Shown piece after piece: positions 1 to 6,430 of a DNA stretch of 10,302 bases. The notes under the pieces were generated by a model. It was given only the letters and a program-made list of their open reading frames with translations, searched no databases and was not told where the DNA came from. Each line of letters opens with the position of its first letter. Within the stretch, counting starts at the first letter, position 1. The position numbers were made by a program, and so were the translations under genes. Location of the stretch: NCBI GenBank assembly GCA_902464195.1, contig CABQJB010000061.1:1-10302 (forward strand), given 5' to 3'. This DNA is from an uncultured Megasphaera sp. (GTDB lineage: Bacteria; Bacillota; Negativicutes; Veillonellales; Megasphaeraceae).

Positions 1-2
1 TT

Positions 3-31
3 ATTATACTATCATTTTTATGTATGTGCAA
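3..31 (-). promoter_or_regulatory. Candidate promoter reading leftwards out of the window
   Basis: On the minus strand a TTGCAC box (26-31) is followed, after exactly 17 bases, by a perfect TATAAT (3-8). The -35 box matches the consensus only in its first three bases. It lies just after prdB in an AT-rich stretch, so it would drive a gene beyond the left edge rather than prdB. I see no hairpin terminator after prdB, so read-through from the prd operon is also possible. Confidence 0.4.
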
Positions 32-54
32 CGTTTAACTTTATTACATTTTTA

Positions 55-780
55 TTACACATTGTGACGGTATTCATAGGGGAGGACTTTCAGGCCGTTA
101 TAGCTCGGGCAGTCGCGGACCCATTCCAGAGATTCCTTGAGGATGGCCGTCTGCATGGGGACATTATTCGGTTCGCCGGCATTGGAGCCGATGGGGACGT
201 GCGGCGCCGTAATGCGCGGTGCCCCCTGCTGACGGGCGATGGGAGGCAGGGCGGCGATGACGCAGCAGCTCATGCCTTCGGCTTCACAGCAGCGGGTGAC
301 GATTGTCGCCGAACGGTGGCAGGTCCCGCAGCCGCCCGTGCAGAGGACGATGTCGACGCCCTGGGCTTTGAGCTTCTTGGCAATTTCCGGCCCCGTTTCA
401 TTGCGGAATTTTTCGACGTTGCCGCCGCCGCCCATGAAGGTATACGTTTCTTCCGGCAGGGAGCCGATGAAGCCTTCTGCAACCAGTTCGTGCAGGCGGT
501 CGATGGGGAACATGGCATTGACGTCTTTGTTGATATCCGAGTTGTCGAAGCCGCCGTGGGTGACCATCAGGTTCGACGATGGCGTGTCGAAGGGGATGAC
601 GCGGTACGAGAAATCCCCGGACGTATTGAACGGCGTCTGGTCTTTTTTATGGATGCCGCCAGCCGTGATGAAGGCGACTTTACATTCACTCAGTGGTTTC
701 TTTAATTCTGTGAATACCGGTTTCGGTGTAACGGGAACGAAGATTTCCGAACGCATCCCTTCTACAGTCGTTAAATTCAT
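55..780 (-). CDS. prdB: D-proline reductase subunit PrdB, cysteine-containing form
   Basis: This is the catalytic redox subunit of cytoplasmic D-proline reductase, which with PrdA opens the ring of D-proline to give 5-aminovalerate. The 241-residue product matches the usual PrdB size (about 26 kDa). The conserved active-site segment GGCGTCHRSATIV spans residues 149-161. In Clostridium sticklandii and C. difficile the first cysteine of this CxxC is selenocysteine. Here codon 151 (bases 328-330 on the plus strand) reads TGC, not TGA, so the protein carries Cys151 and Cys154. No frameshift or internal stop is present. The start is supported by a GGAGGGG site five bases upstream of the ATG. It is the last gene of the prd run in this window, 11 bases after the small gene. 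The family call is firm. Activity without selenium is an inference from conservation of the surrounding residues. Confidence 0.93.
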   Translation of the reverse strand: MNLTTVEGMRSEIFVPVTPKPVFTELKKPLSECKVAFITAGGIHKKDQTPFNTSGDFSYRVIPFDTPSSNLMVTHGGFDNSDINKDVNAMFPIDRLHELVAEGFIGSLPEETYTFMGGGGNVEKFRNETGPEIAKKLKAQGVDIVLCTGGCGTCHRSATIVTRCCEAEGMSCCVIAALPPIARQQGAPRITAPHVPIGSNAGEPNNVPMQTAILKESLEWVRDCPSYNGLKVLPYEYRHNV

Positions 781-791
781 AACTACCCCTC

Positions 792-1214
792 CTATAGTTC
801 ATCTACAGCCGCCATGGGGCTGATGTAAAATTCAGTATATTCTCCCTCTTTCAGGGCGACATCGGTAAAGACCCAGCGCCGCGGTACGGCAATGGTGGCC
901 AGGCCGCCGAGGCAGTCGGCTTTGATGGCCGTATCGTTGACTTCGCTGAGGACGCCGCCGGCCAGGACCGGCGTGAATTCCCGGTCTTTTTCGAGCGGCG
1001 CATAATCGTAATCGAGCGGGGCCTCTACGATCTGCATGTAACTAAAATAGAATCGGAATTTCCGGCCTTCCCGGGGCTGGTGAAGGAACAAAGACGGTGC
1101 TGCGTGGATCACGCCCAGTCTCCCCCGCAGGTTGAGAGCCACGTCGTCAGCAGCGGCCTTGGTGACCGTCCCTTCCATGAGTACCGGGTTGAGCTGATAG
1201 TCGAGTTGGGCCAT
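792..1214 (-). CDS. Small prd-operon protein with two internal repeats, function unknown
   Basis: This 140-residue protein sits between prdA and prdB. It has no signal peptide or membrane segment and looks rich in beta strand. It is an internal duplication. Residues about 14-63 and 86-137 share the pattern G-x-V, an aspartate-containing turn, G-x-L-x-x-I, a proline, then E-G-x4-F-Y-x-S-x-M-x-x-V (EG at 49-50 and 123-124). The start codon shares its A with the prdA stop (TGATG), so translation is probably coupled, and prdB follows after 11 bases. I recall small proteins in clostridial prd clusters annotated as CBO2463/CBO2479-domain proteins, which this could match; I could not verify that. 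The position suggests a structural, maturation or electron-transfer role in proline reductase. It lacks a CxxC pair (single Cys101), so a direct redox role is less likely. Confidence 0.85.
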   Translation of the reverse strand: MAQLDYQLNPVLMEGTVTKAAADDVALNLRGRLGVIHAAPSLFLHQPREGRKFRFYFSYMQIVEAPLDYDYAPLEKDREFTPVLAGGVLSEVNDTAIKADCLGGLATIAVPRRWVFTDVALKEGEYTEFYISPMAAVDEL

Positions 1215-2980
1215 CAGTGGAGTGTCCCCTTGTCGAGGAGGACCGTTTCAGGGAGACCGAGCAGTTTATTATTGGCGTTGATGACGGCGTTGTCCCATTT
1301 CTTCGGTGCTGCCGCAATGGGGACGCCGGCCATCTTATTCTTGAGCATCTGGATGGCGCGGGCTGCGACTTCCTTGGTGACGCACGAGCAGCCGGCCACG
1401 TCGTTTTCAAAGCCGCCCTGGTCCATATTTTCTTCGACCATGGCATCGGCATAGGGATTGCCGACGACGAGCTGGCCCTGGTAGGCGCAGAAGGAAACGC
1501 CGACGACGGGGATGCCCCGCTTGCCAGCCTGGCCGATGTGCTGGATGAAGTCGATGTGGTTGTTGCCAAAGCCTTCGGTCGTAATGATGCAGCCGTCGAT
1601 GTCGAGGCTTTCCAGGAGCGAGCCTAAGCGGTCAGAAACCCAGAGTTTTTCGTCATTGACCTGCGGCGAGCCGACGAAGACGACGCCGATGAGGTCCAGT
1701 TCTTCGTCCTTGGCCAGGCCTTCGACTAAGGGTTCGCGGATATAATGACGGGTCATTTCTTTCGTAGCCGGCCCGATGCAGGTCAGGGCGTGAATGGAAC
1801 CGTCGCGGACCTGGTTCGGTGTCAGGACAATCGGTACGTTGCCGAGGTCGACGTTCTTCTGGCCGCCCATGACGCCGCACGGTTCGTTCGGGCAGAGGAC
1901 GTTGTCGTGCATAGCCCCCTGGCCCATGATTTCCTTGACCAAGACGACGCGGGGATTGCCCTTGCGGCGCAGGTCTTCGCAGACTTCTTCGCGGACGACT
2001 TCGCCGTCGTATTTCTTCAATTCATTGCGGACGGCCTGGATGATGTAGTCTTCGCATTTATGAGCGGCAAAAGGTCCCGGACGGGTCATGCCCGTGAGGC
2101 GTTTGATGACGGCATGGCAGCGGATGATGATGTCGCCTTCATCGGCGCAGCCCGGATGGCCGAAATACATCTTTTCATCGAGAAAGCCTTCAGACGAACC
2201 GAATTCATGGATCTGGACGCCGTCTTCGTCGACGCCGGTGAGCATGAATACGACGCCGTCGGCGACTTTGGTGACCCCTTCACCGAGTTCGCCTTCGACT
2301 TTCGTCGCAATGGGCGCTACGTCCATGATGGTATCGGTGTAGACGTGGCGTTTATCGGGATAAATGACGTCGAGGCTCATGCTGACGCAGAGCGGGTCCT
2401 CTTTGACGGCCTTTTCGACGATGGACCCGTCGATGAAGATCTTCCCGTCTTCAATGGCCGTCTTGTCGCTGATTTCGACATCAGTGATTTTGATGTGTTT
2501 CTTGATGAGCTTGCGGATGACCTTCTTTTCGCCCGTCTTTTCCGTCGGCCCTGCCGGCAGCGGGCCAGCGGCACCCAGGATGGTACCGGCCGGGATATCC
2601 AGGCTCAGGCCTTCCAGTTTATCTATCTTCAAGTGAATTGTTCCCGACGGTGCGGCTGTCGGGGCGGCCGGTGCAGCCGGCGAGGCTTTGACCGGTTCTA
2701 CCGGTGCTTCGGCCGGGACGGACTTGGCATTGACTTTATCCAGGACATCTTTGGTAATCGGCGTCAAGGCTTCGACATCCTGCAAGAGCGTACTGCCCAG
2801 GACTTCTTCGATGGTCAGGCCATCGTCACTGAGCGTGAGCAGGCCGGCATCGACCATGTCATCGAACAGCGTCGGGTCTTCCAGGTCATCGGCGCCGATG
2901 ACCGTCCCCTTGGCCCGGCGGCAGCAGAAAACGGCAGGATCTGTAAGGTGTTTCTGTAAGGTATCTTTCGTAATAGACAT
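1214..2980 (-). CDS. prdA: D-proline reductase proprotein PrdA
   Basis: PrdA is made as a proprotein that cleaves itself before a cysteine. The cysteine becomes a pyruvoyl group, thought to bind the amino group of D-proline, while PrdB supplies the thiol or selenol. The product has 588 residues, near the roughly 68 kDa reported for C. sticklandii. An Ala/Pro-rich linker at residues about 88-113 separates a 90-residue N-terminal part from the main domain. The likely cleavage point is Thr400-Cys401, which would give fragments of 400 and 188 residues and fits the known 45 and 23 kDa subunits. Many cysteines are present (for example 278, 288, 363, 368, 464, 498, 531, 533). The start has a GGGGGAG site upstream. 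prdC ends 27 bases before it, and its stop overlaps the next start, so all four genes are probably one transcript. Confidence 0.95.
   Translation of the reverse strand: MSITKDTLQKHLTDPAVFCCRRAKGTVIGADDLEDPTLFDDMVDAGLLTLSDDGLTIEEVLGSTLLQDVEALTPITKDVLDKVNAKSVPAEAPVEPVKASPAAPAAPTAAPSGTIHLKIDKLEGLSLDIPAGTILGAAGPLPAGPTEKTGEKKVIRKLIKKHIKITDVEISDKTAIEDGKIFIDGSIVEKAVKEDPLCVSMSLDVIYPDKRHVYTDTIMDVAPIATKVEGELGEGVTKVADGVVFMLTGVDEDGVQIHEFGSSEGFLDEKMYFGHPGCADEGDIIIRCHAVIKRLTGMTRPGPFAAHKCEDYIIQAVRNELKKYDGEVVREEVCEDLRRKGNPRVVLVKEIMGQGAMHDNVLCPNEPCGVMGGQKNVDLGNVPIVLTPNQVRDGSIHALTCIGPATKEMTRHYIREPLVEGLAKDEELDLIGVVFVGSPQVNDEKLWVSDRLGSLLESLDIDGCIITTEGFGNNHIDFIQHIGQAGKRGIPVVGVSFCAYQGQLVVGNPYADAMVEENMDQGGFENDVAGCSCVTKEVAARAIQMLKNKMAGVPIAAAPKKWDNAVINANNKLLGLPETVLLDKGTLH
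1778..1783 (-). other. prdA: Predicted self-cleavage, pyruvoyl-forming site in PrdA (Thr400-Cys401)
   Basis: The codons ACC TGC on the minus strand encode Thr400-Cys401 within the segment ALTCIGPATKEM. PrdA family members are cleaved before a cysteine that becomes the pyruvoyl group. This cysteine is the one whose position reproduces the known fragment sizes. The exact bond is inferred. Confidence 0.7.
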
Positions 2981-3007
2981 ACAATCACTCCCCCTGTGTA
3001 GTATGAG

Positions 3008-4300
3008 TTACGCCTTGATGCGGCGGATTAATTTATGATGGACTGCCCGCAGGGCTCCATCGGTACAATGGTAGACCGGCAGATGCAGCTGCGGCGCACA
3101 GGCCATGACCGTGTTGGTGCAGTCTGTGCAGTTACTGATGAGCAGGGCCTGGGCCCCTTCTTTCTTCAGCGTCATGACCCGCTGGACCTGTCCTGGACAG
3201 TGGCCGGGATTGTCGCATTTGCGGACGCCCGGTTTGACTTCATGGGCCTGCTTGCAAAAGGCTACGCCGGCTACGGCCGACCCCATGGAAGCCGCCATTT
3301 CCCGGAGCCGCGTTTCATCGGCACCGCAGGCACAGACGAGGAGGCCGATTTTTTCAGGCCCTGGCAGGAACGTCTCTGTAGCGATGAGGCCGCCTGTCGT
3401 CTTGACGATAGGTGCATTCAGTGTCGTCCGCCTGCCCATGAAAGGCCCGCCCATGATGAGCTCGCCATATTCTTTCCCCAATCCGCCGGCCTTTTCCAGG
3501 ACGTCGCTGACGGCCATGCCCAAGGGCAGGTCGTGAAAAACCTGGACTTCCGGGCCGTTCAGCTTGCCGGCTACGGTCACGTCTTTATCGATGAGCGGTT
3601 TCTTGTCATCGACGGCTTCGGCCACGCGCTGGAGCGTTTCCACGTTGATGATGACGGCGCCGGCTTTCGACGGCAGGCTGCCCGCATCGAGGAGCGTCCC
3701 CAGGACTTCCCGGACGACGGCCCGTTCTTCGCCGACAGGATAGACATTGGGCAGAAAGTGAAGGGCCAGGCGGTCATCGTCGGCGATAGCCTGCTGCAAC
3801 GCCCGGACGGCGCTGCCATGGACGGCCTTGATGGCGATGACGCCTTTATCGGCATGGACGAGATCCATGGCCAGCTGCAAGCCCCGTATCACCGGGCGGC
3901 AATCCCTTTCCAGGGCGTCTATATTATGATTCAGAATGGGTTCACACTCTGACGCATTGGCAATGACGACGCCGCCATTCAAAAAGGGAACAGCTAGTTT
4001 CTGATACGTCGGGAACCCGGCACCGCCTAACCCGACGATGCCGGCCTGGCGGATACATTCCAGCGGTGTCTGTGCCGTAAGGGGCACGTAGTCTTTCGGC
4101 TGGACGTCGTCAGCTCGAACGATGACGGCATCATCCGTCACTTCCAGGACCGTCCCGGATACACTCGTATATACCGGACTTCCTAATCCTTCCCCAGCCT
4201 CAGCGATGCACTGGCCGCGCTGCACCCTGTCTCCAGGCTGGACCACCGGGACCGATGGAGCACCGATATGCTGTGAAAAAGGAAATACAAAGGGTCTCAC
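3008..4300 (-). CDS. prdC: Proline reductase-associated electron transfer protein PrdC (RnfC-like)
   Basis: PrdC is an RnfC/Nqo1-like cytoplasmic flavoprotein thought to pass electrons from NADH to D-proline reductase. The 430-residue product has an N-terminal barrel-sandwich hybrid domain (about 10-62), then GLGGAGFPT at 90-98, ECEP at 118-121, NVETL at 219-223 and GGPFMG at 284-289, all RnfC-family hallmarks. The C-terminal part has scattered cysteines (323, 325, 349, 362, 368, 391, 394, 401, 412). It lacks the CxxCxxCxxxCP clusters of true RnfC, so it is not a membrane Rnf subunit. The start is GTG, with AGGAGG nine bases before it. It is the first gene of the operon, next to the divergent regulator. 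Some clostridial PrdC proteins contain selenocysteine; no in-frame TGA interrupts this one. Confidence 0.93.
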   Translation of the reverse strand: MRPFVFPFSQHIGAPSVPVVQPGDRVQRGQCIAEAGEGLGSPVYTSVSGTVLEVTDDAVIVRADDVQPKDYVPLTAQTPLECIRQAGIVGLGGAGFPTYQKLAVPFLNGGVVIANASECEPILNHNIDALERDCRPVIRGLQLAMDLVHADKGVIAIKAVHGSAVRALQQAIADDDRLALHFLPNVYPVGEERAVVREVLGTLLDAGSLPSKAGAVIINVETLQRVAEAVDDKKPLIDKDVTVAGKLNGPEVQVFHDLPLGMAVSDVLEKAGGLGKEYGELIMGGPFMGRRTTLNAPIVKTTGGLIATETFLPGPEKIGLLVCACGADETRLREMAASMGSAVAGVAFCKQAHEVKPGVRKCDNPGHCPGQVQRVMTLKKEGAQALLISNCTDCTNTVMACAPQLHLPVYHCTDGALRAVHHKLIRRIKA

Positions 4301-4343
4301 GTCCGTCCACCTCCTATAATCATGATGTCTAGATTCTTGCTCC

Positions 4344-4360
4344 GCTTGATGTCCTCAAGC
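4344..4360 (-). promoter_or_regulatory. Small hairpin in the predicted prd leader
   Basis: The arms GCTTGA and TCAAGC form a perfect 6-bp stem with a 5-base loop. It lies between the candidate prdC -10 box and the prdC ribosome binding site. There is no U-tract after it, so it is not a terminator. It could be a DNA operator or an RNA stability element, or may mean nothing. Confidence 0.35.
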
Positions 4361-4368
4361 ATGGCCTT

Positions 4369-4374
4369 AGTATA
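4369..4374 (-). promoter_or_regulatory. Candidate -10 box of the prdC-prdA-prdB operon
   Basis: TATACT on the minus strand (five of six bases of TATAAT) lies about 70 bases upstream of the prdC GTG. There is no good -35 hexamer at 16-18 bases, only a T-tract at about 4391-4397. A weak -35 would suit a promoter that needs an activator, possibly the divergent XRE protein. I found no sigma-54 -24/-12 site here. Confidence 0.4.
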
Positions 4375-4407
4375 GTCCCAGCCTATCTTGAAAAAAACAG
4401 GAAAACT

Positions 4408-4427
4408 TGAAATTTTCATGAATTCAT
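4408..4427. promoter_or_regulatory. Two overlapping palindromes in the divergent intergenic region
   Basis: TGAAA-t-TTTCA (4408-4418) shares its last base with the perfect 10-bp palindrome ATGAATTCAT (4418-4427). They lie between the two divergent candidate promoters. That places them roughly 45-65 bases upstream of the predicted prd transcription start, a typical activator position. This is a candidate operator and is unproven. Confidence 0.4.
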
Positions 4428-4466
4428 CATTTATTCCTTAAATTTACTTGTTCTTCATGGCTTCAT
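4415..4466 (+). repeat. Duplicated TTCATGnnTTCAT element
   Basis: TTCATGAATTCAT (4415-4427) and TTCATGGCTTCAT (4454-4466) are two copies of the same direct-repeat pair. TTCAT recurs every 8 bases within each copy, and the copies start 39 bases apart. The second copy overlaps the region just upstream of the regulator's extended -10 box, and the first is upstream of the prd promoter. The layout suits one protein binding both promoters. Confidence 0.45.
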
Positions 4467-4470
4467 TTTG

Positions 4471-4479
4471 TGTTAAAAT
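4471..4479 (+). promoter_or_regulatory. Extended -10 promoter of the XRE regulator gene
   Basis: TG-T-TAAAAT is an extended -10 element (TGn plus five of six bases of TATAAT). It would start transcription near 4486, about 55 bases before the ATG and just at the inverted repeat of 4488-4521. No good -35 is seen, which extended -10 promoters can tolerate. Confidence 0.45.
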
Positions 4480-4487
4480 AAGATAAA

Positions 4488-4521
4488 CAGCCGTCTGAGG
4501 GGATATATTAAAAGACGGCTG
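4488..4521 (+). promoter_or_regulatory. 9-bp inverted repeat in the regulator leader
   Basis: CAGCCGTCT (4488-4496) and AGACGGCTG (4513-4521) are perfect inverted repeats around a 16-base spacer. They sit immediately after the predicted transcription start and just before the ribosome binding site. They could be an autoregulatory operator or an RNA hairpin close to the Shine-Dalgarno sequence. No T-run follows, so termination is unlikely. Confidence 0.5.
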
Positions 4522-4542
4522 CCATATAGAGGGGGAATGTGC

Positions 4543-5997
4543 ATGATTGTAGAAACCTACCCGATTGCTTTGAAAAAATTCATGAAATTCACGAAAATGA
4601 AGTCCGTGACCCTGGCCGAATACATCGGTTACGACGTATCGTATATCAGCAAGTGGATCAACGGGGCCAAGCTGCCATCGTCACGGGCCATTGAACGCGT
4701 CAATGAAGATGCGGCTGCACTCTTTGCCGAAACGATTGAAAAACTCGATCGCCGCCAAGACTGCTGCCGCTATTTTTCGTTTCCCGCCGATACGCCCGAC
4801 CTGGCCTTTGCCATCAGCGACTATCTGAGCCGGGCTTACCGCACGTCGCTCCAGAGCGGGCGCACGGAAAAGGCCAAAAAGTCCTGGCCCGTCCGCATCG
4901 TCACGAGCCATCAGAAGGTAGCCCACTTCTTAAAAGATTTATTCCGAAAAAAACTCCCGACCCTGACGGGCAAGGAGGAACTCGTCATCTACGGGGAATT
5001 CTTTGATTTTTACGACGACGGCTTCTGGTCCTACCTCGACGTGCCGTCCCATTATAAACGCCTGCGCATCCGCGTCGGCCTGGACAAGGAAAAACTGCGC
5101 CGCCATCCCGAATACGTTTCGCGGCTCTATGCTGTCCTCAACCGCTTCATGGATGCGGAGTTCACCTTTTACGATTTCTCCGCCCTGAGCGACGCCAACC
5201 TGATTATCCTCAAGGACCAGTTCGCCATCCAATACTCACTCCAGAGCCATCGCGGCATGATGATGTGTTCTTATATGGATGACCCGGCCGTCGTCCACGA
5301 CATCTATGAGCGCTTCGGCGTCCACCATACACCGAAACTGCTGACCCACATCCAGAGTCCCTGGAACGACGATTACGGCTACCGCACGTCTTTCTATGAA
5401 ACATCGCGGTTCTGCTTCTTCCTGACCAACGGCATCGAATACCTCCTGCCCCAGGAAGTCTTCGACCGGCTCATCGCCGAATCGCCAGACGAACGGGCCG
5501 GCAATATCGAACGCCTGCGCATTACCTGGGAAGAAATCATCGCCAAGGCCCGCGTATCGGTCATCGTGCCGACACCGTCTTTCATGCGCTATCTGGAAAC
5601 GGGCCACATCGACCTGACCGACGTGCAATACACGCTGACGCCAGCCGAACGGATCGACCACCTGAAGACCATCGCCAGGACTTTGAATAAAAGCCAGGGC
5701 ATCACCTTGTCGACCATGCACCTGTCGCCGGCCTTCCTGGCCTATAAAGAAGCGAACCTGTCCTTCTATTCCAACTACCGCATGAGCTTCTTCAAAAAGA
5801 ACACCCTGGCCATGAACAGCCAGGCCGACCCGTTCTACATCATCGTCGATAAGGACCTGGACGCCATGGTCCTGGACTTCTTCGACAACATGACGAAATC
5901 CGCCTACTGCCATCCGTGCAGCGGCCAGGAGCTGGAAGGAAAAATCAAAGTCTACCAGCACATGCTGGAAAAAATCACCAGCCTGGCAGGAGCATAG
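4543..5997 (+). CDS. XRE-type helix-turn-helix regulator with large unknown C-terminal domain
   Basis: The 484-residue product has an N-terminal XRE/Cro-like helix-turn-helix (about residues 20-48, containing TLAEYIGYDVSYISKWINGA), so it should bind DNA. The remaining roughly 400 residues show no membrane segment and no domain that I recognise. They carry scattered cysteines, including Cys74-Cys75 and a late CHPC pair (456-459). I chose the second ATG, because GAGGGGG lies seven bases before it and only one base before the first ATG at 4537. It is divergent from prdC across a 242-base region with repeated motifs, which suggests that it controls the prd operon and itself. It is not PrdR, the sigma-54 activator of clostridial prd genes, since no AAA+ domain motif is seen. 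The ligand is unknown; proline or redox state would fit the context. Confidence 0.85.
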   Translation: MIVETYPIALKKFMKFTKMKSVTLAEYIGYDVSYISKWINGAKLPSSRAIERVNEDAAALFAETIEKLDRRQDCCRYFSFPADTPDLAFAISDYLSRAYRTSLQSGRTEKAKKSWPVRIVTSHQKVAHFLKDLFRKKLPTLTGKEELVIYGEFFDFYDDGFWSYLDVPSHYKRLRIRVGLDKEKLRRHPEYVSRLYAVLNRFMDAEFTFYDFSALSDANLIILKDQFAIQYSLQSHRGMMMCSYMDDPAVVHDIYERFGVHHTPKLLTHIQSPWNDDYGYRTSFYETSRFCFFLTNGIEYLLPQEVFDRLIAESPDERAGNIERLRITWEEIIAKARVSVIVPTPSFMRYLETGHIDLTDVQYTLTPAERIDHLKTIARTLNKSQGITLSTMHLSPAFLAYKEANLSFYSNYRMSFFKKNTLAMNSQADPFYIIVDKDLDAMVLDFFDNMTKSAYCHPCSGQELEGKIKVYQHMLEKITSLAGA

Positions 5998-6029
5998 AAA
6001 AAGGGCTGCCTTGGAAGACAGCCCTTTTT
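5998..6029 (+). terminator. Strong intrinsic terminator, probably bidirectional
   Basis: AAAAAGGGCTG (5998-6008) pairs perfectly with CAGCCCTTTTT (6019-6029) around a 10-base loop, starting directly after the regulator stop codon. The T-run ends the plus transcript. The mirrored A-run makes it also usable for the minus-strand operon that ends at 6096. Confidence 0.88.
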
Positions 6030-6037
6030 GAGTATTA

Positions 6038-6091
6038 AGTTTGCAGTTTGCAGTGAAAGTTTTGTAAATTTAAGGCCCTCTTCTGCAAACT
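6038..6091. repeat. Inverted repeat with a tandem TTTGCAG motif
   Basis: AGTTTGCAG (6038-6046) is followed directly by another TTTGCAG (6047-6053), and the inverse copy CTGCAAACT lies at 6083-6091. This 9-bp inverted repeat with a 36-base centre fills the gap between the terminator and the end of the PAS-like gene. It may be a remnant of a dispersed intergenic repeat; I cannot test copy number from one window. Confidence 0.4.
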
Positions 6092-6095
6092 ACAT

Positions 6096-6428
6096 TTATG
6101 ATTCGGGAACGGTAAAGGCACCGACGCTGAAGTGGATGATGTAATCTTCGGCTCCGGCTACAGGCACCCAATATCCATAGGCTTTGCCAGCCTGGCTGTC
6201 GTAAATGACGCAGGTCGTGCGCTTTTCGTCGATAGCCCGGTTGCATAGGCAGCCTTTATGCTGTTCAGGGTTTCCCCTGTCGCTGCATCGTACCTGTTTG
6301 TCCATACCGAAAGAAACCGCTTTCCGGTTGGCTGCGTAAATCTGGCGATTTTTTTTAATCAGCAGTACCGGTTCGGGAAAATGGTCCCACATAAGATGAA
6401 AGGCTTCTATGATTTTCTGTTCATCCAT
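6096..6428 (-). CDS. Small PAS-like protein with four clustered cysteines
   Basis: This 110-residue cytoplasmic protein has no signal peptide. Residues about 9-40 (WDHFPEPVLLIKKNRQIYAAN) look like the opening strands and helix of a PAS fold. The later part, with YGYWVPV and YIIHFSVGAF, could be its closing strands. Between them sit Cys48, Cys60, Cys62 and Cys73, a spacing that could bind a metal or iron-sulfur centre or form disulfides. There is no output domain. The start is two bases after the stop of the upstream glutathione peroxidase. Its AGGAGG lies inside the end of that gene, so the two are translationally coupled. The context suggests a redox or oxygen sensor or adaptor in the peroxide-defence operon. 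The PAS assignment rests on pattern only. Confidence 0.75.
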   Translation of the reverse strand: MDEQKIIEAFHLMWDHFPEPVLLIKKNRQIYAANRKAVSFGMDKQVRCSDRGNPEQHKGCLCNRAIDEKRTTCVIYDSQAGKAYGYWVPVAGAEDYIIHFSVGAFTVPES

Positions 6429-6430
6429 GA

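Noticed and set aside
1745..2959. Long plus-strand open frame (about 404 codons) antisense to prdA, with similar ones opposite prdB, prdC and the regulator
   Set aside because: These mirror the codon bias of G+C-rich genes on the other strand. Their products are low-complexity (Asp/Phe/Val- or Arg/Ser-rich), lack ribosome binding sites, and match no family.
55..4300. Selenocysteine (TGA read-through) in prdB or prdC
   Set aside because: The prdB codon is TGC and no frame in prdC is broken by TGA. All proteins reach family length without recoding.
4301..4460. Possible sigma-54 promoter for the prd operon, as used by PrdR in C. difficile
   Set aside because: I looked for GG-N10-GC with TGGCAC/TTGC context on the minus strand. 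The closest, TGGGACTATAC, lacks the -12 GC at the right spacing.
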